A stretch of DNA of 64,000 nt from Pseudomonas citri (GTDB lineage Bacteria; Pseudomonadota; Gammaproteobacteria; Pseudomonadales; Pseudomonadaceae): assembly GCF_025336485.1 (NCBI RefSeq), contig NZ_JAODAB010000013.1:62001-126000 (forward strand). The letters run 5' to 3'. The notes under the pieces are model-generated. The model searched no databases and was not told the DNA's origin. It saw nothing but the letters and a program-made list of their open reading frames with translations. This document shows positions 1-9,248 of this stretch, in pieces; position 1 is the stretch's first letter; every line of letters starts with the position of its first letter. Made by a program: the position numbers and the translations under genes.

Positions 1-864
1 GGATCTAAGGCAAACACCGTGCGTACTCCTTGCCCGTTATCGATTCAGCCCGGCACGACGGCCATTGGCCTGCGTCGGGCACAGGCTTTCAGCATACCCG
101 CGAATGGCTGAACGTTCACTGCCCAGCGCAGGATCGATCCGTCGTAGGTTTCTTTCAAGCCCGCACCAGTACCGTGCAACGAGCCTGGAAAAAGGACACC
201 CAGACCGCCGTTCGACCACACAGCTGTATGATTTTCGTACACCGTGAAGATTTTTTGCACCAAAACCGCACAATGCGTCTACGCTCTATGCTCGAAGCAT
301 CCGCGATTTACTCACCTGTAGGGTGAACCGGTAACGTTTTTGGTTGTCCGGCGAGTTTTTCGGACTGCAAACATAAGATCTGCGTAGCAGTCAACCCCGT
401 TTAAAACAAGGCCTTTGGAGCCCGGTTTCATGAGGTTTCACCGCAACCGCAGCTAAAATGTGAAAAAAATGTAAAGAAAAATGGGATTTGTGCATGCTTG
501 TTGCATTCATCCCCACATCGTCTACAGGACCCCGCCGGAAGCGGTGCCCTGGTGACCTACTAATGACAGTGGCAAGGCTGCCCTCAGGAGCTTCAAAGGT
601 AGTAACAATGGACTCTTTACGCCGATGTCGGATTAAAAAACAACATTAAAGTTGTCAATCCAATTACCTCGGAAACAGCTGAAATACGACATGGATCTAG
701 CCATTGGCGACAGGGTCGTAAAGAAGCTGAAAGGTTGAATGGGCAAGTATCGCCAATAGGGTCGGCGTGATATAAGTTTGCGCCGGCACAAAAAGAAAGA
801 GCCGCCCAGATAAAAAAACAGGTGGGACGGCAGTACTCTTCTAAAACCAAAGGAGCAAATCACG
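1..864. other. Long non-coding leader region upstream of porin
   Basis: No convincing gene is visible. Short ORFs occur on both strands but none has a good ribosome-binding site or a recognisable protein. From about 460 the DNA becomes A-rich and looks like regulatory leader. A good ribosome-binding site (AAAGGAGC, near 848-856) serves the porin ATG at 865. A-rich CA motifs such as AAAAACAACA near 635-645 resemble Hfq/Crc target sequences, as expected for a catabolite-controlled porin, but this is inference. A 14-bp sequence at 617-630 is repeated at 2300-2313. Confidence 0.5.
617..630. repeat. 14-bp direct repeat, left copy (TTACGCCGATGTCG)
   Basis: This 14-mer is identical to 2300-2313, where it forms the last codons and stop of the mscS-like gene read on the minus strand. 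Allowing one inserted G, the match extends through ATT. The two copies bracket the porin gene, so this copy looks like a remnant of an mscS 3' end or a target duplication. Confidence 0.6.
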
Positions 865-2193
865 ATGCGCGTGATGAAGTGGAGCATGATCGCACTGGCC
901 GTTGCAGCAGCAGCCAGTACTCAAATGGCTACGGCCGCACCTTTTGTAAGTGACCAGTCTGAAGCCAAGGGCTTTGTTGAAGATGCCAGCGCTAAACTGC
1001 TGCTGCGCAACTACTACTTCAACCGTGACCGCAAAGACGGCGCTACCGACCAGAAAGACTGGACCCAGGGTATCTGGGGCAACTTCAACTCCGGTTTCAC
1101 CCAAGGTACTGTTGGCGTCGGCGTTGATGCATTCGGTTACCTGGCCGTCAAACTGGACGGCGGCGACGGCACTGGCGGCACCGGCAACATGAGCCGCGAC
1201 GCCGATGGCGACGTCAACGACAGCCAAGGCAAAGCTGGCGCAGCCGTCAAGTTCCGCGTCTCCAAGACACAACTGAAAATCGGCGACCAGCAGCCAAGCA
1301 CTGCTCCAGTGTTCGCTGTCGGTGGTTCCCGCGTCCTGCCACAAACTGCCAGCGGTTTTGAACTGCAGAGCAGCGAAATCAAAGACCTGGACCTCGAAGC
1401 CGGTCACTTCTACTCGGGTACCAGCCAGGACCGTAACGCCCGTGACGGCGGCATCTTCGCAACCTACGCTGGCGTTGAAGCCAACAGCATCGACTACGCT
1501 GGCGGCAAATATGCCATCACCGACAACCTGAGCGCATCGATCTACGGCGCCCAGCTGGAAGACATCTGGAACCAGTACTACGGTAACCTGAACTACACCA
1601 TCCCAATGGGTGGCGATCAGTCGCTGAACCTGGACGGTAACATCTACCGCACCACCGACACTGGCAGCTCCAAGGCCGGTGACATCAGCAACACCGCGTT
1701 CTCCCTGGCAGCGGCTTTCTCCTTCCTGAAAGCGCACACCATCACCGTGGCCTTCCAGAAGATCAACGGTGACACGCCGTTCGACTACATCGGTATCGGC
1801 AAGAACAACCGCGGTGGCGACTCGATCTTCCTGGCCAACTCCATCCAGTACTCTGACTTCAACGCACCTAACGAGAAGTCCGCCCAGATCCGTTACGATC
1901 TGAAAATGGCTGAGTACGGCGTTCCAGGCCTGAGCTTCATGACCCGTTACGTCAAAGGTTGGGACATCGACGGCACCAACACTCCAGCAGGCAGCCCTTA
2001 CGCTGGTCTGTACGGTGAAGATGGCAAGCACAACGAAACCAACTTCGAAGCCAAGTACGTTGTTCAGTCTGGCCCGGCCAAAGATCTTTCCTTCCGTGTT
2101 CGTCAAGCCTGGCACTACGCTAACGCTGACGAAGGCGAAGGCGATATCAAAGAGTTCCGCCTGATCGTCGACTACCCGATTTCGGTTCTGTAA
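865..2193 (+). CDS. OprD-family outer membrane porin
   Basis: Encodes 442 residues that form a substrate-selective 16-18-stranded beta-barrel in the outer membrane, the usual route for basic amino acids, small peptides or carboxylates in pseudomonads. Residues 1-25 are a signal peptide (MKWSMIALAVAAAASTQMATA, cleavage before APF). The mature start FVSDQSEAKGFVEDA and the motif LLLRNYYFNRD are typical of the OprD/OprE/OprQ family, as are the alternating strands and the C-terminal RLIVDYPISVL. Length fits the family (420-450). ATG 865 has AAAGGAGC about 10 bases upstream; ATG 874 is an alternative. The gene is monocistronic and followed by a strong terminator. Which OprD paralogue it is, and its substrate, cannot be told from sequence alone. 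It is bracketed by a 14-bp direct repeat. Confidence 0.9.
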   Translation: MRVMKWSMIALAVAAAASTQMATAAPFVSDQSEAKGFVEDASAKLLLRNYYFNRDRKDGATDQKDWTQGIWGNFNSGFTQGTVGVGVDAFGYLAVKLDGGDGTGGTGNMSRDADGDVNDSQGKAGAAVKFRVSKTQLKIGDQQPSTAPVFAVGGSRVLPQTASGFELQSSEIKDLDLEAGHFYSGTSQDRNARDGGIFATYAGVEANSIDYAGGKYAITDNLSASIYGAQLEDIWNQYYGNLNYTIPMGGDQSLNLDGNIYRTTDTGSSKAGDISNTAFSLAAAFSFLKAHTITVAFQKINGDTPFDYIGIGKNNRGGDSIFLANSIQYSDFNAPNEKSAQIRYDLKMAEYGVPGLSFMTRYVKGWDIDGTNTPAGSPYAGLYGEDGKHNETNFEAKYVVQSGPAKDLSFRVRQAWHYANADEGEGDIKEFRLIVDYPISVL

Positions 2194-2222
2194 TTGCCGA
2201 AAGTCTGTTTGCGGTAATCAAG

Positions 2223-2253
2223 AAAAAGGCCCATCTTCGGATGGGCCTTTTTT
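2223..2253 (+). terminator. Rho-independent terminator of the porin gene
   Basis: Perfect stem AAAGGCCCATC / GATGGGCCTTT with a TTCG tetraloop followed by a T run, 30 bases after the porin stop codon. Confidence 0.9.
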
Positions 2254-2299
2254 GTTGCTCGATACTTTTACGCAAGGTCTGGGCAGAACCGATCGATCA

Positions 2300-2313
2300 T
2301 TACGCCGATGTCG
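2300..2313. repeat. 14-bp direct repeat, right copy
   Basis: Identical to 617-630. Here the sequence is the reverse complement of the final codons and stop codon of the mscS-like gene. Confidence 0.6.
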
Positions 2314-3142
2314 ATTCCTGAACCACTCGAATCACTCGCTGCGGGAACGGAATATCAATGCCCGCCTCTTTCAAACGATCCCGCGCATGCTCATTGAGCA
2401 TGAACATCACGTTCCAATAGTCCGCCGTCTTGACCCAGATACGCAAAGACACCGTGATAGCACTGTCACCCAGGGTGGAAATAACCGCTTCAGGCGCAGG
2501 GTCGGTCAATACGCGTTCATCCTTGGCCAATTCCAGCAACACTTGCCGGGCCTTTTGTAGATCGGCCTGGTAATCCACACCGACATCGAACACCACCTTG
2601 CGGGTGGGCTGGCGATTGGTATTGGTGATGATGCCGTTCGACAGATTGCCGTTGGGCACGATGACGGTCTTGTTGTCGCCGGTGCGCAACACCGTGTGAA
2701 AGATCTGGATGCTGTCGACCGTACCGGCCACACCTTGGGCTTCGATCCAGTCACCGATGCGGAACGGGCGGAACAGCAGGATCAGCACGCCACCGGCGAA
2801 GTTCGCCAGGCTGCCCTGCAACGCCAGACCAATCGCCAGGCCGGCCGCGCCGATGGCCGCGACGAAGGACGTGGTCTCCACACCGATCATCGACGCGACA
2901 CTGACGATCAGCAGGATCTTCAGGATGATGTTCGCCAGGGTACTGATAAACCCTTGCAGTGCCAGGTCGGCATTACGCAGGGCCAGCAAAGCCCCCAGTT
3001 TCTGTGTCACCTTGTTGATCAGCCACCAGCCGATGGCCAGGGTGATGACCGCCAGCAGCACACGGCTGCCGTACTCCATGACCAGAGGGATCCACGTCTG
3101 GGACACCTTGACCAGGTTGTCCACTTCAGCGTTCAAGTCCAT
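2300..3142 (-). CDS. MscS-family small-conductance mechanosensitive channel
   Basis: Encodes a 280-residue inner-membrane channel that opens under hypo-osmotic stress. Three N-terminal membrane helices lie at about 20-120. They are followed by the Gly/Ala-rich pore helix GLAIGLALQGSLANFAGG and the hallmark LLFRPFRIGDWIE, then the beta domain with VIVPNGNLSN, and a C-terminal alpha/beta domain. Length is standard for MscS (about 280). ATG 3142 is preceded by AGGAGAAAACG; the longer frame upstream has no support. It follows yajQ on the same strand but is separated from it by a hairpin. The layout corresponds to PA4394-PA4395 of P. aeruginosa. The last codons coincide with one copy of a 14-bp repeat also present at 617. 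Confidence 0.93.
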   Translation of the reverse strand: MDLNAEVDNLVKVSQTWIPLVMEYGSRVLLAVITLAIGWWLINKVTQKLGALLALRNADLALQGFISTLANIILKILLIVSVASMIGVETTSFVAAIGAAGLAIGLALQGSLANFAGGVLILLFRPFRIGDWIEAQGVAGTVDSIQIFHTVLRTGDNKTVIVPNGNLSNGIITNTNRQPTRKVVFDVGVDYQADLQKARQVLLELAKDERVLTDPAPEAVISTLGDSAITVSLRIWVKTADYWNVMFMLNEHARDRLKEAGIDIPFPQRVIRVVQESTSA

Positions 3143-3188
3143 CGTTTTCTCCTTATTCCTGTTACCGCGAAAAGGCCAATCGGAACAT

Positions 3189-3223
3189 ACTGTGGCGAGA
3201 GGATTTATACCCCTCGCCACAGT
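3189..3223. repeat. Hairpin repeat between yajQ and mscS
   Basis: Perfect 11-bp arms ACTGTGGCGAG / CTCGCCACAGT around AGGATTTATACCC. The same core (GTGGCGAG...CTCGCCAC) recurs at 63080-63209, so this is a short interspersed repeat that can act as a terminator or mRNA-stabilising hairpin for yajQ. Confidence 0.7.
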
Positions 3224-3241
3224 CGTGCAAACAACCGAGGG

Positions 3242-3727
3242 TCAGTCGCGGAAGTTGTTGAACTGCAGCGGCATGCCGAATTCCTTGGCACGCAGGGCCG
3301 CGATGGCTTCCTGCAAGTCGTCACGCTTCTTGCCGGTCACGCGCACCTGCTCACCCTGGATGGCAGCCTGGACCTTGAGCTTGGCCTCCTTGATGTGAGC
3401 GACGATCTTCTTCGCCAGCTCCTTGTCGATACCTTCCTTGAGCACGGCTTCCTGCTTCATCAGCTTGCCCGAGGCATAGGCGTCCTTGACCTCGAGGCAC
3501 TGCACGTCGATCTTGCGCTTGGTCAGCGCCAGCTTGAGGATCTCGATCATCGCTTCGAGCTGGAACTCGGCCTCGGCGGTCAGGTTGACGGTAAGGTCCT
3601 TTTCCTTGAACTCGAAACTGCCCTTACCCTTGAGGTCATAACGACGGTCGAGTTCCTTGACGGCGTTTTCAACGGCGTTGGTGACTTCGTGCTTGTCCAG
3701 TTCGGATACCACGTCGAATGACGGCAT
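3242..3727 (-). CDS. yajQ: YajQ family nucleotide-binding protein
   Basis: 161-residue cytoplasmic protein beginning [15 protein letters not shown], the family signature. It contains duplicated ferredoxin-like folds and ends with [15 protein letters not shown], which is also diagnostic. YajQ-type proteins bind nucleic acid or GTP/ATP, and the Xanthomonas/Pseudomonas members are reported c-di-GMP receptors that act with transcription factors. The ATG at 3727 is chosen because the protein then starts exactly as in homologues and has the usual length. The longer frame to 4036 would overlap the divergent ketopantoate reductase gene. Confidence 0.95.
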   Translation of the reverse strand: MPSFDVVSELDKHEVTNAVENAVKELDRRYDLKGKGSFEFKEKDLTVNLTAEAEFQLEAMIEILKLALTKRKIDVQCLEVKDAYASGKLMKQEAVLKEGIDKELAKKIVAHIKEAKLKVQAAIQGEQVRVTGKKRDDLQEAIAALRAKEFGMPLQFNNFRD

Positions 3728-3789
3728 GTAGTGTTCTCCAAATAAAAAGGCGCGCCGGTAACGAAGGCGCGCGCTTGGCTTGTGGTTAA

Positions 3790-4788
<999 letters not shown>

Positions 4789-4834
4789 GCAGCGGCTACG
4801 CTGGCCCTCGTGTTCCTTTTTTGTGACGAGTCTG

Positions 4835-6871
4835 ATGCCATTGCGCCAGCGCCTTGAGAACCTTCCGGTCGGCCAGAAACTGCTGGCTGCCCTGCTGGTG
4901 TTATTGACCACTGTCCTGCTGGTGGCGAACCTGACCTTTATCAGCGCCGCCTACTACATCTCCCAGGAAAGCATGGCGCCCCAGGCATTGCAGACCATTG
5001 GCCGGCTGGTGGCCAACCCGAGCCTGATCTCCGATGCCCTGCAATCGCCGCAAAGCGCCCAACGCCTGCTCGATGAACTCAACAGCTACACACCATTGCG
5101 GGCAGGTGCGCTGTATGACAGCCAGGGCCAACGCCTGGCGCAATTGCAACAAGGCGACAAACTCAAGCTGCCGGAACATTTCCGGCAAATGCAGGCCTGG
5201 CGCCAGGGTGAATTTCGCAGCAACCAGGTCATTGCCCTGCCCCGCCCAGGCAGCACGCCGGGGCATCTGCTGCTGGTGGCCAGCAGCGAACTGCCGACCG
5301 CGTTCTACACCGGGACCTTGACCGCGAGCCTGGGCATCCTGATTTTCAGCGTGCTGCTGTGGCTGATCATCGCCCAACAGATCAAGCGCCTGATCACCCA
5401 ACCGATCCATCAGCTCGAAGAGCTGTCGCGCCAGGTGACCCGCGAAGAGAACTACGCCCTGCGCGCCGCCCGCGGCAACCATGACGAGATCGGCAGCCTG
5501 GCCGAAGCGTTCAACACCATGCTGTCGCGCATCGAAGCCCGGGAACAGCAACTCAAGCGCGCCCGAGACGACTCCCAGGCGGCCTACGACCAGGCCCAGG
5601 GCCTGGCGGAAGAAACCCGCCACACCAACCGCAAGCTGGAACTGGAAGTCCAGGTGCGCAGCAAGATCGAGAAGAAGCTCACCGGCTTCCAGAACTACCT
5701 CAACAGCATCATCGACTCCATGCCCTCGGCGCTGATCGCCCTCGACGAACAGCTCTACGTCACCCAATGGAACCAGGAGGCCAGCGCCCTTTCCGGCACA
5801 CGCCTGGACGAGGCCCTGAACCAACCGATCTTCCTCGCCTTCGAACCGCTCAAGCCGTACTTGCCGCAACTCAAGCAGACGGTCGAGCAACACACGGTGG
5901 CCAAGATCGAACGCGTCACCTGGACCAAGGACGACGAGGCCCGGCACTACGCCTTGACCTTCTATCCCTTGATGGGCGGCGCCGGGCGCGGCGTGGTGAT
6001 CCGCATCGACGACATCACCCAGCGCCTGTCCCTGGAAGAAATGATGGTGCAATCGGAAAAAATGCTCTCGGTCGGTGGCCTGGCAGCGGGCATGGCCCAT
6101 GAGATCAACAACCCTCTGGGCGCGATCCTGCACAACGTACAGAACATCCGCCGACGCCTGTCGCCGGATCTGCCCAAGAACCTTGAACAGGCCGAACAAT
6201 TGGGGATCCCACTGGAAACGGTGAATCTTTACTTGCAGGGCCGGGAAATCCCGCAGTTGCTCGACGGCATCCAGCAGGCCGGCGCCCGGGCGGCAAAAAT
6301 CGTCACCCACATGCTCAGCTTCAGCCGACGCAGCACCCGCCAGATGGCGCCGTGCGACCTGCCAGCGCTGATCGACCAGGCGGTGGAAATCGCTGGCAAC
6401 GACTTCGACCTGGCCATCGGTTTCGACTTCAAGGGCCAGGCCATCATCCGTCAGTTCGATCCGAACCTGGGCCCGGTGCCCGGGACGGCCAACGAACTGG
6501 AGCAAGTGTTGCTCAACCTGCTGAAGAACGCCGCCCAGGCGATCCATCAGCGCCAGGACGACAGCGAACCGGGGCGCATCATCCTGCGCACCCGGCTGAA
6601 TCCGCCGTGGGCGGAGATCCAGGTCGAGGACAACGGCATTGGCATGAGCGAGAACGTGCGCAAACGCACGTTCGAGCCGTTCTTCACCACCAAGGAAATC
6701 GGCCAAGGCACGGGGCTAGGGCTTTCGGTGTCGTATTTCATCATCACCAACAACCACAAGGGCCAGATGGAAGTGCAGTCGGCACCCGGCCAAGGCACCT
6801 GCTTCACCTTGCGCCTGCCACTGGCGAGTGTTTCCACCCTCCCCCAGGAAAACAAGCAACTGGAGCGTTGA
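4835..6871 (+). CDS. Membrane sensor histidine kinase (periplasmic sensor, HAMP, PAS)
   Basis: About 678 residues. An N-terminal membrane helix (about 15-37) is followed by a periplasmic sensory stretch resembling CHASE8 (about 40-155) and a second helix (about 160-180). Then come HAMP (LITQPIHQLEELSRQV...), a coiled coil, a PAS-like domain (about 285-400) and HisKA with GMAHEINNPLGAI (His422). The HATPase domain has LLNLLKNAAQAI, VEDNGIGM, FEPFFTTK and GTGLGLSVS. No receiver domain is present and no cognate regulator is adjacent, so this is an orphan kinase. It corresponds to PA4398 by position. A GTG at 4823 is an alternative start; ATG 4835 is chosen because MPLRQRLENLPVGQK is a typical N-terminus. 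The next gene starts 2 bases after the stop. Confidence 0.88.
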   Translation: MPLRQRLENLPVGQKLLAALLVLLTTVLLVANLTFISAAYYISQESMAPQALQTIGRLVANPSLISDALQSPQSAQRLLDELNSYTPLRAGALYDSQGQRLAQLQQGDKLKLPEHFRQMQAWRQGEFRSNQVIALPRPGSTPGHLLLVASSELPTAFYTGTLTASLGILIFSVLLWLIIAQQIKRLITQPIHQLEELSRQVTREENYALRAARGNHDEIGSLAEAFNTMLSRIEAREQQLKRARDDSQAAYDQAQGLAEETRHTNRKLELEVQVRSKIEKKLTGFQNYLNSIIDSMPSALIALDEQLYVTQWNQEASALSGTRLDEALNQPIFLAFEPLKPYLPQLKQTVEQHTVAKIERVTWTKDDEARHYALTFYPLMGGAGRGVVIRIDDITQRLSLEEMMVQSEKMLSVGGLAAGMAHEINNPLGAILHNVQNIRRRLSPDLPKNLEQAEQLGIPLETVNLYLQGREIPQLLDGIQQAGARAAKIVTHMLSFSRRSTRQMAPCDLPALIDQAVEIAGNDFDLAIGFDFKGQAIIRQFDPNLGPVPGTANELEQVLLNLLKNAAQAIHQRQDDSEPGRIILRTRLNPPWAEIQVEDNGIGMSENVRKRTFEPFFTTKEIGQGTGLGLSVSYFIITNNHKGQMEVQSAPGQGTCFTLRLPLASVSTLPQENKQLER

Positions 6872-6873
6872 GC

Positions 6874-7458
6874 ATGGGCTTTCGCCTGTCAAAAATTTAC
6901 ACCCGCACCGGAGATCAAGGTGAAACCGGACTGGGAGACGGCCGCCGCGTCCCCAAGGACCACCCACGGGTCGAGGCCATTGGCGAAGTGGACACGCTCA
7001 ATAGCCAACTGGGCTTGTTGCTGGCCGGACTCGCCGCCGAAGTGAGCCGATTCCCGGCGCTCGGGGAGGTCATCGAGGTGCTGAAACCTTGCCAGCATCG
7101 CCTGTTCGACCTGGGCGGCGAGCTGGCGATGCCGGCCTACCAGGCCTTGAACATGACGGAAATCGAGCGGCTGGAGGCGGCGATCGATGTGTGGAACGAG
7201 GAATTGGGCCCCCTGGAGAATTTCATCCTGCCTGGAGGCTCGATGCTGATCGCCCAGGCCCACGTCTGCCGCAGCCTGGCCCGCAGTGCCGAACGGCGTT
7301 GCCAGCAATTGAATGCCATGGAGCCGCTGGCCGGGCCGGGATTGGCCTACATCAACCGGTTGTCGGACTTGTTGTTCGTCGCGGCGCGGATCATTGCCCG
7401 CCGGCAGGGGGTGGCAGAGGTGCTTTGGGAAGCGGCGGCCAAGCCTGGCGTTGAATGA
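6874..7458 (+). CDS. PduO-type cob(I)alamin adenosyltransferase
   Basis: 194 residues. Transfers the adenosyl group of ATP to cob(I)alamin, giving adenosylcobalamin. The N-terminal ATP-binding motif KIYTRTGDQGETGLGDG is diagnostic of the PduO/EutT-like family. The later motif FILPGGS...AHVCRSLARSAERR and the C-terminal YINRLSDLLFVAAR complete the five-helix bundle. It sits 2 bases after the upstream kinase and probably shares its transcript. The ribosome-binding site GGAG overlaps the kinase stop. In P. aeruginosa the same slot holds PA4399-like genes. Confidence 0.92.
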   Translation: MGFRLSKIYTRTGDQGETGLGDGRRVPKDHPRVEAIGEVDTLNSQLGLLLAGLAAEVSRFPALGEVIEVLKPCQHRLFDLGGELAMPAYQALNMTEIERLEAAIDVWNEELGPLENFILPGGSMLIAQAHVCRSLARSAERRCQQLNAMEPLAGPGLAYINRLSDLLFVAARIIARRQGVAEVLWEAAAKPGVE

Positions 7459-7500
7459 GTCGCGTGCCAGGAGGCTATCGCGAACACATTCACCCTTGAA

Positions 7501-8445
7501 TCAAACCCCAGGCCAGAACGCCCGGATCCCCGCCACTCCCTGCGCCCCGACCGCCCAGGCTTGTTGCCGCTCGGCCGGCCCGACTCCACCCAACAGATAG
7601 ACGGGTTTGTCGAAGCCGTCGATCAAGCGCGTCGCCTCGTCCCAACCCAACGGCTGGGCCTCGGGGTGGGTCTGGGTCGGCTGTACCGGCGAGAGCGTCA
7701 CGAAATCGACGTCCATCTGCTGCGCCAGGGACAGCTCTTCGGCGTTATGACAGGACGCTGCCAGCCAGCGCTCTTTGCCGAACGGCCGCCCCGCCGCCGC
7801 ATGCTTGCGCAGTTGCGCGGCGGTGACGTGCCAGCCAGCGGAGGGAAAATCCCCCAACCATTCGAAGGGCCCCTTGAGCATCAATTGCGCCTTGCCGGCA
7901 CACAAGCCCACCGCATCCACCGCCAGGTCGCGGTATTGCGGGTCGTAGCCATTGGGCGCACGCAATTGCAGCAGCTTGATCCCGCCGGCAATCGCCTTCT
8001 GCATGCCGCGCAGCAAGGTCGGCGTCTCGAGGCCTTCCGGGGTGATCAGGTATTCGCCCGGCAAACGGGCCGCCGCGACGATCGGCTGGTTGGCGGCCGG
8101 AAATTCGTAGTTCACCAAGTCGCGAGCCGCCACCCAGGCCAACGGCTGCCCTTCGGCGCCATGGGGTTGGCCGGTGAACGCCGAGACTTCCCAGACATCC
8201 AGCAACACCTGCTTGTCCGGGTAGTCGTGACGTACCTTGATCAATGGCCGGGCAGCGCTGACCACAATCCCCAGTTCCTCATGAAGCTCCCGGGCCAGGG
8301 CCGTCTCGACGGACTCATCCGCCTCGACCTTGCCGCCGGGAAACTCCCACAGGCCGCCCTGGTGCTGGGTGTCGGCACGCCGGGCGATGAGGATTTTACC
8401 GGCGACGTCGCGAATGACCGCCGCCGCCACATGGATTCGTTTCAC
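7501..8445 (-). CDS. mutT: Nudix hydrolase fused to ThiE-like domain
   Basis: 314 residues with two domains. Residues 1-130 are a Nudix/MutT domain that sanitises oxidised nucleotides such as 8-oxo-dGTP; the Nudix box GGKVEADESVETALARELHEELGI fits GX5EX7REUXEEXGU. Residues about 135-314 resemble thiamine-phosphate synthase (TIM barrel; LLQLRAPN, WHVTAAQLRKH, DFVTLSPVQPTQTH, PVYLLGGVGP). The start is GTG 8445, with GGAGGAAACT upstream, overlapping the gst stop by four bases (GTGA), so the two are co-translated. The ThiE-like half probably does not make thiamine phosphate alone; its role is unknown. This fusion is usual in Pseudomonas (PA4400). Confidence 0.9.
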   Translation of the reverse strand: MKRIHVAAAVIRDVAGKILIARRADTQHQGGLWEFPGGKVEADESVETALARELHEELGIVVSAARPLIKVRHDYPDKQVLLDVWEVSAFTGQPHGAEGQPLAWVAARDLVNYEFPAANQPIVAAARLPGEYLITPEGLETPTLLRGMQKAIAGGIKLLQLRAPNGYDPQYRDLAVDAVGLCAGKAQLMLKGPFEWLGDFPSAGWHVTAAQLRKHAAAGRPFGKERWLAASCHNAEELSLAQQMDVDFVTLSPVQPTQTHPEAQPLGWDEATRLIDGFDKPVYLLGGVGPAERQQAWAVGAQGVAGIRAFWPGV

Positions 8446-9074
8446 CGCGCAGTTTCCTCCAGGCCAGCCTGTTGCCAGGCCTTGAACGCTGGCCATTGAT
8501 AAAGGGTTTCGACATAGGCCGCATCGACTTCGGGCAACTGCACCTGATAGGTGCGCAGGCGTACGGCGATCGGTGCGAAAAACGCGTCGGCCAGGCTCAA
8601 GGCGCCAAACAGGTAAGGACCGGTTTCGGTGGCCGCCGCTCGACATTCCGCCCACAACGCCAGCATCCGCTCGATCTCCGCCTGCACGTCGGCCGGCATC
8701 GGCGACAGCGGTGCATCGCGGGTCAGCTCGAAGGGCATGTTGCTGCGGAGGGCAAAGAAACCGCTGTGCATTTGTGCACAGGCCGAACGCGCCTGGGCCC
8801 GAGCGCTCACATCCTTGGGCCAGAGACCGGCGTGGGGAAAGCGTTCGGCCAGGTATTCGGCAATCGCCAGGGAATCGGCGATCACGCCGAACTCGGTCTT
8901 GAGCAGCGGGACCTTGGCCGTGGCCGAGTACTTGAGCAGTTTCTCGCGGGTGTCGGGCTGGTTGAGCCTGACCAGCTCTTCGGTGTACTTCTCGCCGGTC
9001 AATGCCAGGGCCAGCGCGCCGCGCAAGGACCAGGAAGAGAGGTTCTTGTCGCCGATGATCAGGTGCAGGCTCAT
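8442..9074 (-). CDS. Glutathione S-transferase family protein
   Basis: 210 residues. The N-terminal thioredoxin-like domain reads MSLHLIIGDKNLSSWSLRG, where the serine pair is the likely glutathione-activating site. It contains VPLLKTEFGVIADSLAIAEYLAERFP, the usual cis-Pro and gamma-glutamyl-binding (DS) motif. The C-terminal helical domain has FGALSLADAFFAPI. It probably conjugates or reduces electrophiles in the cytoplasm; the substrate is unknown. It is the first gene of a two-gene unit with the Nudix fusion (GTGA overlap). ATG 9074 has AGGAAT upstream. Confidence 0.9.
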   Translation of the reverse strand: MSLHLIIGDKNLSSWSLRGALALALTGEKYTEELVRLNQPDTREKLLKYSATAKVPLLKTEFGVIADSLAIAEYLAERFPHAGLWPKDVSARAQARSACAQMHSGFFALRSNMPFELTRDAPLSPMPADVQAEIERMLALWAECRAAATETGPYLFGALSLADAFFAPIAVRLRTYQVQLPEVDAAYVETLYQWPAFKAWQQAGLEETAR

Positions 9075-9130
9075 GTCTGGATTCCTTTCTTGTAGGTCAA
9101 TCAGAGATTTTCGAAGTCTGTACTGCCGTC

Positions 9131-9225
9131 ATCGCGAGCAAGCTTTGCTCCCACAGAGAAACGGTGGTGTGGACATCATCGATGCCACCCAACAACTCCC
9201 TGCAGGAGCGAGCTTGCTCGCGACT
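9131..9225. repeat. REP pair (inverted) between argJ and gst
   Basis: Two REP motifs, CGCGAGCAAGCTTTGCTCCCACAG and GGAGCGAGCTTGCTCGCGA, lie about 50 bases apart in opposite orientation, the arrangement of a BIME. Confidence 0.85.
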
Positions 9226-9248
9226 GGAACAACTCGCCCCCGAAGCTG

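Noticed and set aside
30-326. 98-residue frame near the left end, with overlapping minus-strand frames
   Set aside because: No ribosome-binding site, no recognised motif, and several overlapping frames of similar length; treated as non-coding leader.
608-649. Possible 13-codon leader peptide (ATG GAC TCT ... TAA) upstream of the porin
   Set aside because: The ribosome-binding site is weak and no attenuator structure is visible; the sequence also overlaps the 14-bp direct repeat.
841-2115. Long open frame antisense to the porin
   Set aside because: A shadow of GC-rich third-position bias; lacks domains, and the plus strand has a clear signal peptide and porin motifs.
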